Below, one piece after another: positions 24,409 to 35,897 of a DNA stretch of 64,000 bases. Origin of the DNA: Lactarius indigo (lineage: Eukaryota; Basidiomycota; Agaricomycetes; Russulales; Russulaceae); assembly GCA_025766275.1 (NCBI GenBank), contig JAFKAC010000007.1, forward strand, positions 2,294,001-2,358,000, written 5' to 3'. The notes under the pieces were generated by a model. That model was not told the origin of the DNA, searched no databases, and worked only from the letters and a program-made list of their open reading frames with translations. Numbering within the stretch: the stretch's first letter is position 1; each line of letters starts with the position of its first letter. The position numbers and the translations under genes are program-made.

Positions 24409-25017
24409 ATGTCAACGGACTACCTACTTCCCGCTTACTGGAACCCTGACACTTGCGTTGCCACTTCAGCCATGAACCAGCCACGCCTATTCACACACTG
24501 GATCCCGAGACTACAGGTCTGCCCTTATCATACAGTACTCACATAGCCTAATCACTTTAATTCGCAGACCCTCAACGAGAGATCGCTCTCACAACTACGT
24601 CAGCAGCCGACCCACAGTCGGCTAAAATTCATTGACGAATATCTCGAGGGGGCACGGAGAGGCGAAGATACTTTCGTGTCTCTAGGGATGCCCGAATCTA
24701 GCACGACCACTCATAAACTGAATCGTTCGGTACTCGGAGAAAACACAACGACTTGCGTCGCTTCTCCCTCATCTACCGCTCCCAGCTCGCCCGGTCACCA
24801 CCTTCCTCGTCCTATTACTACTACCCTCATTCCGACTTTTTCGCAAAGTAGCGACCTCGGCTCGCCCACCACTTCTTCCCCCGTCACTCCGAATTTACTC
24901 CCGGAAGCCATGGTTGAAGACCCATGTCCCCCTGAGTATTTATCACAGAGAACCTGCACGTATCCAGACGTTCCAAGTCCAGGAGGCGTGCTTCCTATTT
25001 CCATTGTCGAAACATGA
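24409..25017 (+). CDS. hypothetical Ser/Thr/Pro-rich protein, two exons
   Basis: ATG at 24409 gives MSTDYLLPAYWNPDTCVATS. A 51-nt intron at 24517-24567 (GTCTGC donor, CCTAATC branch region, CGCAG acceptor) joins HWIPRLQ in frame to TLNERSLSQLRQQPTHSRLK. The frame then continues FIDEYLEGARRGEDTFVSLG, a Ser/Thr/Pro-rich stretch, and ends PSPGGVLPISIVET. There is no signal peptide or membrane segment and I do not recognise a family. The helical segment FIDEYLEGARRGED after the intron is the best candidate for a conserved piece. Clean splicing and an uninterrupted frame are the evidence; expression is unknown. Confidence 0.45.
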
Positions 25018-28000
25018 GGCACCTGAACGACCCAGTTGGATTCGACACGATGTTTTGCGTCCGACTAGTCAGCGCGGTTTGCACTGGGTTGTATTGTTGG
25101 TGTTCTCTATCCCCAACCCTATGATGTATTTTATACCCGAATTTTCCTGTGAGCTCTCGAAGCCAAACCCTTACAGTATATAACCTATTCTAGTTCCCGC
25201 ACTGTAATCTTTCACCTCCGAGCCGTCTGGCAACACAATGTCCAATTAGTTCTACCAATTTCAAGTGCCACCGTCCCTTGTCTAGCGTTTCATCGACCGT
25301 TGATGTGCCCAATCGTGGGCGGGTCTAGGTTTCGATCAAAACAAGACCTGCCCCTGGGAGATTTTGAACAGCGTCGGTGGGATTTGGTGAGCTAATTCGT
25401 CTCCGTGCCACCATCGTGCACTGCTCAAAGGATCATGATATACCACATCCTCTGGACCTCCGAAAAATACTGCTGTATTCACATCTCAGAACCGAGTCTC
25501 TTCATCTTAGTAGTTTACAATGGCACCCCTCTAACTTGATGTTCACCAGTGACTTCATCTCACTTCCCATTCCCCTGGCGTTCTGTAGTACTCTTCTCCA
25601 ATCATACTTCCGTACTTCAGTTCTACAGATAAATGGTCTTGCGTTGGAACCTTTCTTCGTATATGCGCCTACACTGCGAAGTTCTGGCTAGACGGCAACA
25701 ATTTGTTTGGTCTCTGGCAGCCCATCGTGATGGATCGTACCCACAACCGCATCGTTCTCACACATTCAGCGTATCTCGCCGTTGCAAATGGACGCAATCA
25801 CTGATTCCCTATCCTTACGAGTTACGAGCCTAGGTTTCAAGGGCGATAACTCTGCGCCTGGTCGCGAGATACGCCGTTCTATCTTGGTCGCGACACCTTC
25901 TCAGTCAGAGGTAGCGCAAGTCGGTGGGGCACAGCAACTGCAGCAAGTGTTTGCCAAGATATTTGCCTTCCCTCGCCCTCGCCTTCTTGCACTTGCACGT
26001 CAGACTTCGGCTGACGGATTACCTTCTTTCTTTCCACTGACCCTTAGGCATACGTTTCTTTGAAAAATGATTCTATATGATTCGTCCACTTTCCGCACAT
26101 CCTAGGAGTAAGACGCGGTGGCGCCGACTCGTGATTTGCTCTCCACGCGCCCCTGTGTTCGAAGACGGACATTTGCTCCCTCAGACCGATACTCGTTTCA
26201 GGTTCTAGCTGTACGCCCCCTTTCCTCTCCTCCATCTGCAACACCTCCGTCCCCGCACCGCTCCGGAACTAGATGCTCGCGACGCCCTCACGGACAATTG
26301 GCTGTACCTCCGCTTGCTTATCCTTTGCGCCGACGCACGCCCCGCGCGTGCTCGCATTCGCCGGTCTCCTCATTTCCGCTGAAAGCGGTTACATGCACCC
26401 CGTACCCCTCCCGCCGAACTCCGGCGCAGAGAGCCGCGCTCGGCGACCCTACACGCTCCGGGTATCGCATCATGCAGCCGGATAGCTACCCCACGTACCG
26501 GAATGCGCTCGTTGCGATCCCTCTGGATCCCTTGCGCGTGTTCGCAACAAGCGAGAAAGAGCGCTGGATAGAGACGTACAGCGAGAACGAGGTGCGCAAG
26601 TAACTAGGCACCGTGAAGCGCGGAGCGAGCGGATCTGATAGCGCGGCCAGCTGCGTTCTACAAGGAACAATGAGGGGGCGGCTGAACAAGGGTATCACAG
26701 GACGTAGAGCGACAGAATGCGTTGGGCTGAATACTAGTTTCCCTGTGCGGCGGGGATCGGTGCGTTCGGGTTTCTTATCGTCAACCGATGACATAATATT
26801 TTTTGTCTCTGTACTCAGCTGTTGATCCGTCTCTCTTCTCATATCACCACGGACACCGACTCAAATCTAAACGAGCATACTCTGGCCACTAGGGTCCAGG
26901 ACGGTAACATACACGATTTTTCTCGCTCTCGTGGCTGTTTACTAGCAACAAATTTCCGGCCGGATCGTGCCTTAGAGGTACATTACCTCGAATTCGGTGC
27001 TCGGGAACCCTTCCGTCGATAAACCAACGAACGATCAGCGCCTTCAAATTCGTTCCGAGCACAACACCACAGCCTTGGCTGCTGATACATTCCGGATGGA
27101 TAGAGCTGGTCGTCACAGAAGCGGAAGATTGGTTGGCCCTTCAGAGAGTATGCACAGCTTATCTCTGTTCCGGGAGCTATTTCGTGCACACGCATGTCCG
27201 GTGCTTGATAGCGGTTGTTTATGCTACTGCTTGGGGGGCCGAGACACTTGCTTGGCAGGTCACCGTCAGCGGTCACCTCGAACTCTCGAGGAAACTACAA
27301 TGCCATCATCATGGGCTATATTGGCGCAATATTTCTGGCGCTCCAGGAGCACCTAGCTTCGACTCTGTAAACGATCGATGCACGATCGATGCATGCTCAC
27401 CTCACTATCACCTGGTCATTTGAGCCACACTGGCAAGTTTGTTCTCACTCCCTCAATGACGTCATTGTCGCCGCACCGCAGACCCTCCTGGGGTCCACAT
27501 TCGGTCTACCACAGGAACACCAATAGGCGCAGACACGCCCCTAATGGTAGTGCGGCGCTTTTCAAAACGAAGATCGCACGGACGCATATTCGCACCCTAT
27601 TCCATTTTGAACCTGTTTAACTCTTGCGACTAAAACGCTAGGTCATCGAGGAGCACCACATCAACTGCCAGAGGTGGTTTGGGCGCCGTATGCAAATCCC
27701 TGTATAACACGAGGTGTTTCAGGCACATACACAAGACGGATTTCGCAGCCTCCTGACGCCCTAAAGCTCTTTGCTTTGTTCCTCTGGTTCTGGGCCCCCT
27801 CTCGTGCTCAGCCTCAAATAGGGGTCTTCTACCTTTATATCCTTTTGCCACCGGATCCAGAAAGCGGCGCCCACTAGTATGAGGCCGCGCGCAGGCTGTC
27901 ACTGTGTCATCACTCAATCTAGACCTTCACAAACTCGTAGTTCGCCGCGTCCAGCAGGAATCTCTAGGCGTTCAGGGGAACTGAACCCCGCTGCATCACC

Positions 28001-28036
28001 GTTATCAGGAGAGCATTCCCGTACTGGCAACACAAT
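25018..28036. other. gene-poor region, right end is the left arm of a tandem duplication
   Basis: About 3 kb without a gene I can support. Frames near 26.1-26.6 kb (Pro/Ser/Arg-rich) have no recognisable motif. From about 27370 onward the sequence is repeated, with divergence, near 29310-29940. Confidence 0.5.
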
Positions 28037-28733
28037 ATGTCAACTTTCAGAACATTCGCCTATGGCCCTTTGGTCGCATTCGTCGCCCTCTCGTCAATTT
28101 TTCTGTCCCACGCCCAATCCCAGCTCCCCGCATGTGCCGCACCTTGCGCTGCAAGTGCAGCCGCTGCCGCAGGGTGCTCCCTGTATGATATCATTTCCCT
28201 ATTCTATTACATTCGTCCTCATTTGAGCCACTCCCTCTGTGATCGCGTCTGGCAGCACCGATTCTGCGTGCTTCTGTAGCAGCGACCCTTTCCTCTCAAC
28301 TTATTCCACGTGCATATACCAGCCTGAGAACTGTCTCAACGGCGACAACGCCAACATCCAACCAGCAATCTCGTTCTACGTCGAGGCCTGTGACGGCGAC
28401 GGCGACAGGTCAGGTAAGCAAGTTCGATGTAATTAGAATCCCCGAGCGTGAACGGCTAATCCCTCACCCCCATTAGGATTTCCTACGATTGGGGCGCCGT
28501 CCTCCACGACGGGCTCGGGCGCTTCTTCGATATCAAGCACTATCCTCACCCTCCCACCCCCCGTCTTATCGACCGCGCCAACGCCGATGAGCACACATAG
28601 TACCACATCGGCGTCGACGCAAACTGTCAGTTCGCCGCCGACCAATGCCGCTGCGAGTTTACCAGTTCACGCCCACGTTACTGCCGCACTGATGGCAGGA
28701 GGTGTTGGCGCGCTTGTAGTCCTAGTGATGTGA
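27370..28733 (+). repeat. tandem segmental duplication, left copy
   Basis: Stretches such as CCTCACTATCACCT, TACCACAGGAACAC and the block before the ATG (TTTGCCACCGGATCC, then GTTCAGGGGAACTGAACCCC) recur in the same order near 29330-29920. The duplicated unit continues through the CFEM genes at 28037 and 30008. Offset is about 1.95-2 kb. Extent is judged by eye. Confidence 0.65.
28037..28733 (+). CDS. CFEM-domain secreted protein 3, putative GPI anchor
   Basis: ATG at 28037 (MSTFRTFAYGPLVAFVALSS) opens a signal peptide ending near SHAQSQ. The CFEM domain has cysteines in PACAAPC, GCS, ACFC, STC, NC and AC (eight), with Asp in TDSAC. An intron follows the third Cys (GTATGA donor, TGGCAG acceptor) and another follows the eighth. 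The stalk is Ser/Thr/Pro-rich, and the C-terminus HAHVTAALMAGGVGALVVLV suits GPI attachment; stop TGA at 28731-28733. It is the partner of CFEM protein 4 on a tandem duplication that includes several hundred bases of 5' flank, so the two probably began with the same promoter. Confidence 0.85.
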
Positions 28734-30007
28734 TGCTACGATCCTTGGGATGGTGTCTTTTCAGGACATTTCACTTTTAGAACGGTCCAATTACGTGGAA
28801 CGTTCTGTACGCTCGTATGCATCGTAAACTGCATCTTTTCTACCCCTCGCTTCCCTACTATGTCCGACCCCCTCACCACATTCTGGTTTCAACCCCCAAG
28901 TTCAAAAAAAGCCTCCTTTCAAGTAGTACCACTTGTGAATCGATTAGCAGAGTCTTGGCACGCATGCCCAACGGTCACGGGACCATCCTGCGCTTACGGT
29001 GCTGACCAAGCAGCATCACAAAATGTGGCGGAGGCAATGCAAAATCTCCTGTTGTCCCGGGCCACAAGAAGAAGCACCTTAGCAAGCCGATTGTAGATCG
29101 ACGTCCCCCCCTGCGGTCCTCGCGCCTCACAAAACACGCCTCTGTGCAACCCGAGGTGCAGGAGCAGTACCCACTGGCACCATTTCTTTGAAAGGGCGCC
29201 GGTCATTCGTGCTATCATACACTGACGCACCCGCTTGGCAGGGCCAACCGGAACCCCGAGTCAATTTACAAAACAATAAAAACACAGCCCGTAGTCCCGC
29301 ATACAGTACGATCAATGCATGATCGATACAATAATAATATCACCTCACTATCACCTCCGAGTCGTTCGAGCCATTGACAAGTTCGGTAATCCCATCGTCG
29401 TCGTCACGCTGGCCTACATTCGATCTACTGTACCACAGGAACACTAGGCTTCTAATGGTCGCGCGGCCCTTTAAACGATGTACGGGCGCATGGTCATACC
29501 CTGCTTCGTCTTTAGCGCTGTACCGTTGCAGTCAAGAGTCGAGATCATCGAGTTCTATCACCTCAAGTGCCAGACGTGGTGTGAGCACCACACGCAGAGC
29601 CCTGCATCACAGAAAATGAGGCTATTCAGGCACACCAACAAAGCGAGGGCCGGTGCCTCTTGATCTCTCTGCATCTGGACTGTTTGTTGCGTTCAACCGT
29701 CAAATGCAGCTCTTTAAAAAAAAATGCACTATCATCACCGCCCGACTCATTGTTCTGTCTAAATGCTCATTTGCCACCAGATCCAAGGAAACAGCGCCCA
29801 TTAGCACGGGGCCGCGCGCAAGCTGTCATGGTATCAATCCAACTTGGACGTACACGGACTCGTGGTACACCGCCCCCATACAGTTGGGATCGCCGCACGT
29901 TCAGGGAACCGAACCCCGCTAAGCATTATAGCGATAAATAGCCCATTCCTCCCCGAGATGCTGGTTTTCACGCATCACTTTCATCAGAAGACCCTCGCAC
30001 TGGTAGA
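28734..30007. other. intergenic region holding the right copy of the duplicated 5' flank
   Basis: No gene. From about 29310 to the ATG of CFEM protein 4 it matches 27370-28036 in order, with point changes and small indels. Confidence 0.55.
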
Positions 30008-30774
30008 ATGTTGACTTTCAGACCCACCGCCTCTGGCCCTTTGGTCGCATTCCTCGCCCTCACGTTCTTGTCTCAGTATATCCCGAGCTCCCATGCGCAG
30101 TCTACGCTCCCCGCGTGTGCCTCACCTTGTGCCACGACTGCAATCGCTACCGCAGGGTGCTCCAGGTATGTCGCCTTTCCCGGGCCTATTCCATTCGCTC
30201 TCCTCACGAGCCGCTCACTCTTGTGATCGCGTCTGGTAGCGCCGATACTACGTGCATCTGTGACAGCGACCCTTTTCTCGTAGCTTTCACTGCGTGCATA
30301 AACCAAATCTGTAGTTCCGACGACATCCAGTCAACATTGACATTCTACAGCCTCGCCTGCGCTGGCGAGGGGCCTGGTAAGCAAGCACCATCTCCTTGAA
30401 ATCTGTGCTCTGAGCGAGAGCGGGAATCCCCTCCTTTAGGGTTTTCTGCACCTGCGACGGTATCTTCCACGACGGGTTCGGGCACGCCATCGAGCACCAT
30501 CCTCACTTTCCCGAGTACTGCCTTGATGGCCACGACAACCAGCTCTCTGAGCTCGACGACGACCTCGACTACCAGTTCGACGAGCACGACGACGAGCTCT
30601 AAGACGACGACTACGAGCACGAGCACCTCGGGCACGCCTAGTACCTCCTCAGATTCAACGCGAACCGTCGGTTCATCGCCGACCAACGCCGCTACAACTT
30701 TATCGGGTCACGCCCACGCTGCTGCCGCGCTGATGGCGGGAGGAATTGGCGCTCTTGTAGCCGTAGCTGTGTGA
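29310..30774 (+). repeat. tandem segmental duplication, right copy
   Basis: Right partner of the unit at 27370-28733; see that entry for shared blocks. The two copies carry paralogous CFEM genes in the same orientation. Confidence 0.65.
30008..30774 (+). CDS. CFEM-domain secreted protein 4, long Ser/Thr stalk, putative GPI anchor
   Basis: ATG at 30008 (MLTFRPTASGPLVAFLALTF) with a signal peptide ending near SSHAQS. Eight CFEM cysteines lie in PACASPC, GCS, TCIC, AC, IC and AC, with Asp in ADTTC. Introns again follow the third and eighth cysteines. The stalk is much longer than in CFEM protein 3: an almost pure Ser/Thr block (TTTSSLSSTTTSTTSSTSTT and beyond), then [20 protein letters not shown] and the hydrophobic end GALVAVAV. 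The extended stalk should push the domain further from the membrane and is probably O-glycosylated (inference). Confidence 0.87.
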
Positions 30775-31392
30775 TGCTAGTAACTCACGATTTTCTGCTT
30801 GGGACAGTGACATTTTCGCTTTATTCCCTGGTCAGTGACGTTCAATCATATAAGCTCGGATTCATCGTACATCGCAATTTCCATACCCACTTTGATTTCC
30901 GAGCTCTAATTCCAAATGGCCTTTCGAGTGCTGTGCGTGACTTTGAACAGCCTTGAAAAAAAGTTTTTGGAATAAACACGCGTACACACTTCGGGCTGTG
31001 GAGACCAGCTCCAGGCAGCTCCAGCGCAGAAGGCTGTGCAAGTGCGCCTATCACGAGCCTACTTAACTTTGCACTACCCGCTCTACAATATTAATGGCAG
31101 GTTGATCGATTGCCCCCTAGTAGAAGCAGATTGTAAAATTCTGCTTCGAGAGTCAGAGCACCGCACGACGTCGACTCCCGACACGATTGAGAGAATTCGA
31201 ATCGATTCGCTGCGGTGCACCTTCGGCGGAGGAAGCGCGGACAACCGAGGTGCTGCATTAGGAGGGCCTTGGCAAGTGTCCCGGGGCCTACCCTTCTGGC
31301 GCTGCGCACGCCTTGTGATCGTATGAAGGGTGCAATGCGTGTCTGCATGACGCCTGTTCTGTTCTCTCCCGGCGCCGGACGCCCAGTATGGC

Positions 31393-31402
31393 TTTATAAA
31401 TA
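31393..31402 (+). promoter_or_regulatory. TATA-like element of CFEM protein 5
   Basis: TTTATAAATA lies 60 bp upstream of the ATG at 31462 and is followed by a pyrimidine-rich stretch typical of fungal transcription start regions. Confidence 0.5.
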
Positions 31403-31461
31403 CTCGGCCCGAATTCTCAATCGACCTTTCTTCTCTCCTCCCCCGTGTTCAAGCAAGCGTC

Positions 31462-32193
31462 ATGGTCCGCCTCTCCACTGTCCTTGGCTTTGGGTTCGTT
31501 GCTGCATCTGTCCTCGTACCCCGCGTGCTGTCTCAGGATGTTCCTGCGTGCGCTCTAGCCTGTGCACAAAGCGTCTCGAGTAGCACGGGCTGCTCCCTGT
31601 ATGTCGAATTTCGTGCCATTTACCCCAAGTTTTGACGTTGAGTCGTCTCTAGGACGGATACCAGCTGCGTCTGCACTCAGGAGTTCGGCAGCGCGGCCGG
31701 TCAATGTATCGGTGCGCAATGCAGTGCCGACGAAATAGCTGCGGCTCAAGCATACTTCTTGTCTCTCTGCGGTGGTGCGTTCGTTGCCCTCTTTCACATC
31801 GGGCGGTGTCTAAATGCCCAAGGAATACAGCGGCCGCCCCTTCCTCTTCTATTCCGTCCTCCGGTGAGTAATATCCGCCGTACCACGCGAATACGTTTTT
31901 GTTTGGCTGAACTTCCCGATTCAGAGACTTCCACCGGGACGGACACGTCCACCTCAACCGATACCTCTTCGGTCATTACATCATCTACGACGAACACCAC
32001 GCCCCGAACCACGTCTACGTCGTCGACCGTGACTACCCCTAGGACTACGACGACGTCCCCGAGTAGCACGCGCACTTCCTCGACGAGCGCAACGTCCTCG
32101 TCCTCGACGCCCTCTAACCACGCCACGCACGACAAGCCTGCAGGCATGTTGGGCGCAGGGCTCGCCTTGGGCCTGGCGCTGTTCGCGTGGTGA
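31462..32193 (+). CDS. CFEM-domain secreted protein 5, putative GPI anchor
   Basis: ATG at 31462 gives MVRLSTVLGFGFVAASVLVP as signal peptide, then SQDVPACALACAQSVSS. The eight CFEM cysteines lie in ACALAC, GCS, SCVC, QC, QC and LC, with Asp in TDTSC. Introns after the third and eighth cysteines match the other four CFEM genes. The stalk is Thr/Ser-rich (TSTGTDTSTSTDTSSVITSS and beyond) and the C-terminus GMLGAGLALGLALFAW is hydrophobic, as for GPI attachment. It is more diverged from proteins 3 and 4 than they are from each other. Role inferred: surface haem/iron handling or adhesion. Confidence 0.87.
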
Positions 32194-35100
32194 AAGTTGT
32201 TCCGACGAGGTCACATGGGGCAAGGTAATTGTCTTACACGCACAACACACGCGTGCATGGTGTCGCCTTCCTTACTGTATCTGACATGCCATAACTCGGA
32301 CGCTGTGCGCGGGAAAAAAGAATAGGTTCGCGCCAAGGCAAGGAACACGTTATTTACGATAATTCGCCTACTTCTTGACTTTGACGGCCGTTATGTTACT
32401 GGACTTTTCTTACATTTCTGTGCATTTATATTGCGGACCCTGATGAAATGGACATGACACTTTCTTCCTCCTCGGGTTGTATTGTGCTGACACGCATTTG
32501 CGACGTGGCTCTTACTGTAAGGGCGGAACCACTGCGTTCACGTTGTTGAAGAATGGATGACAGCCCTCACCCCTTCCCTGAATTGCCATGACACAACTGG
32601 CAACGCGAAGCGGAGTCCACGCTGTCAGTCAACATGGCACGACAACTACTGTACGTTCGGGTCCATTCCACGCACCCGAGCCCATTTTGGACAAACAATA
32701 TTACCTTTCGAGACTATGAGAAGTGGAGGAATTTAGGAAGCTGCCTGCACGCACGCACGCACTTGACTTGCCGGGGTTGGTAAGATGGGGTAAGCCGTCC
32801 AGGTTCCTGACGTGTGCAGGCGCGGGTCCTCGGGTCCTCGGACACGTTTCTCGCTACTGTACCTCCTTCACACAGTCCGAGTCTTCCTCTCCGCTCTCTC
32901 TCACCTAGGAAGGAAGAAGGTTCGAGATAAGAGTGGTATTCTGGCAACTTTAGTTATAAATAGCCAATGGGCTCGTCTGTCACCACATAGATCCAGCTTA
33001 TGCCACAGTTGGACTGTTGTTTCATACTCCTTCCAGTCAAGTACAGTACAGTATACAGTTAAGATCACAGTTCTGCGTTCCCTGAGTTAGTACGGGTCTC
33101 GGATAAAGACGGCTAGTAGCTTGAGCTGAGCAGCCCATTCATCTGTAAAACGAACGTCCCGTCGCCGCATGGATTCGAGAAGCGCGGGCTGTCACCGTCA
33201 CTTGTCGAAGTGCTGCCGGCATGTATCTGTAGGAAGTTGCCAGGAGCAAGGGGGGAGTATACGGTACAAAGAAGCCTGCAACCGCCGCCGCGTGCTGTAT
33301 TGCGATAAGAATCATTCAGAGCGGAATTACGAGCTCTCGCCGGGCGCAGACTCGGAACAACAGAACAGTGACAGTGACAATGCAGCAGCAGCCGTTACAC
33401 GTGTTGCTTATCACCGCGCAAAGTTACGAAGGGGGGGCCCGAGGTTCTGCCCACTCTAAACCCTTTTCAAAGTCGTCCGATGGACGCTGAGGGTGAAGGA
33501 AGTCCTTCTTCGCCGCTGCACCGGCGTGTGGGGTTCACGCATTACGACCACTGTCAGGGCTTCACATGAAATCAGCAGCACAGCGCCAGCCTGAAATGTA
33601 TACAATACAGTATCCCAATAGCCCTGGCAGATTTTGGGTTCTAATTAAATCAAGGATAGATAACGATTAGAAGGGTGTGGTATACTACCATGGCTGGGTC
33701 ATGACATGGCCCAGTAAATAAGTTGGAAGTTCATGCTCACGAGAGGTGCATATCGTATCATGCAAACGCGGACGCAGCCACCCCCCGACGCTCTCAAACC
33801 CGGTAACCGGCATCGTAATTTACCACACCAAGTTTCTCAAACCGAAAAGCAAGATTGAGAAAAAGGTTCGACAAGGGACAGCATGAGGTTGGAGTCGACA
33901 TCCCTGCCGGAAAAGGGGGGGGGATCAGTTTTTACGATGAGCCCCGTATTCTATTATGCAGCAAGTCCCCCAGATGGGGTTGGGGAGAGGGAATCGACGT
34001 GCTGCAGCGGTGGAGCTGAGAGGCTCGGGAGTGGCGCCGTGTGGGGGTTGAATTCGAACTAGGGTATCATAGTACAGTAATTGTTGAGTGGATCGCGGAC
34101 GTGCCATCCCCCCATGCTCCCCCCATGCCTATGCGGGTCCTCGAAACCACGACACAAATTCGTTTCTTGTAGTGTCTTTTTATCGTGCCTTCCCAGCCGT
34201 CACTAACAACACCTGAGGCACCGCCCTGTACCGTAGTACCACACAGGTACAGGAGCTCAACTTTTTTTTAAGTCGATCGGCCTGTGCACGCTGCACACAA
34301 CGTTTATTTAACTTTTTTAAACAAAAATGAAACAACTAATAGGCACTATGAACTCCGGAGGCCAAAAAGTCCCGGTCGCTGCTCCAAGCGCTGGTTTTTG
34401 AAATCTCCCTCAGGCTTTTTTGTATTCCGCAGCGCGGCCAACGCTAGCCGCATGCAGCGGCGAGGTCTGGGTCGAGCTCCACACCGTAAGTACTCTGTGA
34501 TGCTCCAATTGCACAGCCCGGACGTTGTGGCATGTGCAGCTGTAAAGTTGATGGCCGCGTAGATCTAGAAAAAAGATTGCGCAAAGTGCCAGTCCAGGGT
34601 GGCAGCAGCAACGTTCAAGGGTGCACTGCAGGTGCTATATAATTGATTATAAACGCTTTTTGCTCGTGCCTGCATGAGGAACAGAGTACCACTTGACGAT
34701 TGATCAATCAATATATATATACACTGGGTCGAAGCTGCTGCCTACGCGCCATCACGCTCTCGCATTAGCGAACTGTCCAACAGGCTACCGTAATAACCGG
34801 CAATACAGAAATAACACGGTCCAGGGTTCGATCACTGTAATTACCAAGTACGGTCATTATTGTTGTCTTTGTTTCTAGGTGCCGGACTGGTGCACCGCAC
34901 CAAGATAGCGACGGGCCTGATGCCGTCCATCGCTAGGCTTCTCACTGGGCCTGATCTCGTGGCGAGGCGGTTGAACATCGTACCGTATCATATATCATTC
35001 GGTTAGATTCGGCGGGCACCCCATCCCACGATCCATTGTCTCATTGGGCGAGCGAACGACAATGGGCAACACATAGCAGAATCCGTTCGTATGACATGAC

Positions 35101-35897
35101 ATGACATTCTCTCCTGCATATTACGAGGAAAGCTTCAAGCGTTGGTTGGTTGTACATAGTGCCACTCACCACACGTCCCCCCCCCACACCCGGAAACGAG
35201 AGAAAAGGACAAAAAAAAAAAAGGGGGACAAAGAGAGAAGCGGGTGATGCAATTAGTGTGTTCCAACGCTACGTAAAACGGATAAATATCGTCCAGGTCG
35301 CAGCACGCCGAAGTTTTACGCCCGCCCGGTGTAACGATCGTAAGAAGGGTAAGAAGTGGGGGATCGGGGGAATATCACAAGCGCATAAGGGGGAGCGGGA
35401 GAGAAGTACGAGATTAGGAATGCGATGTATCGGCCGTATGCGAAAGGGAGAATGGGGAAGAGTAGGTGTCGACGTTGGAGCGGAGGAACGGAATAGGGGA
35501 GATGGAGGTGTTGAGCATGGGTTGGCGCCGCCGGTTTCGTGTGCACCCTTTGCCTGGCCACCCGCGCGGGTCGGTCGCTCCGCGGGGCAAGCATGCGAAT
35601 GGCGAACCAAAGGACACGCACGAAGAAAAGCGGGAGAAAGTGGAAGGGGCAAGAGGGGGGTTGTAATATGAAGGATGCGATGAATAGATGTGTGCGAATG
35701 AGGCAGATATATGGAGACATTGCGGGGCGTAAGATGAGCTGCGCGCGAGAGTAAAAGTCAGTAATTTCAACCCCGGAGAGGATCTATTGGCGCACCGACA
35801 ATGGAGCGATTCGTATCCAATCCATGGGAGAAAATAACGGAGATAGAGTACACGAGGAAAAAAAAAAGGTAGCTGGGGAAACCGCGGTTGTCAGATA
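32194..35897. other. long gene-poor region
   Basis: About 3.7 kb without a supportable gene. It holds a short GCAC tandem run near 32747-32762 and a purine-rich, G-skewed stretch at about 35200-35660 whose open frames on both strands reflect base bias rather than coding. Confidence 0.5.

Noticed and set aside
26118..26603. 160-codon plus-strand open frame
   Set aside because: Pro/Ser/Arg-biased composition, starts with GTG and has no recognisable motif; likely a chance frame in GC-rich DNA.
34790..34860. Possible tRNA because of GGTTCGATC
   Set aside because: Only a B-box-like string; I found no matching acceptor or anticodon stem.
35150..35770. Overlapping long frames on both strands
   Set aside because: The stretch is purine-rich on one strand, which removes stops from several frames at once. 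No conserved motif.
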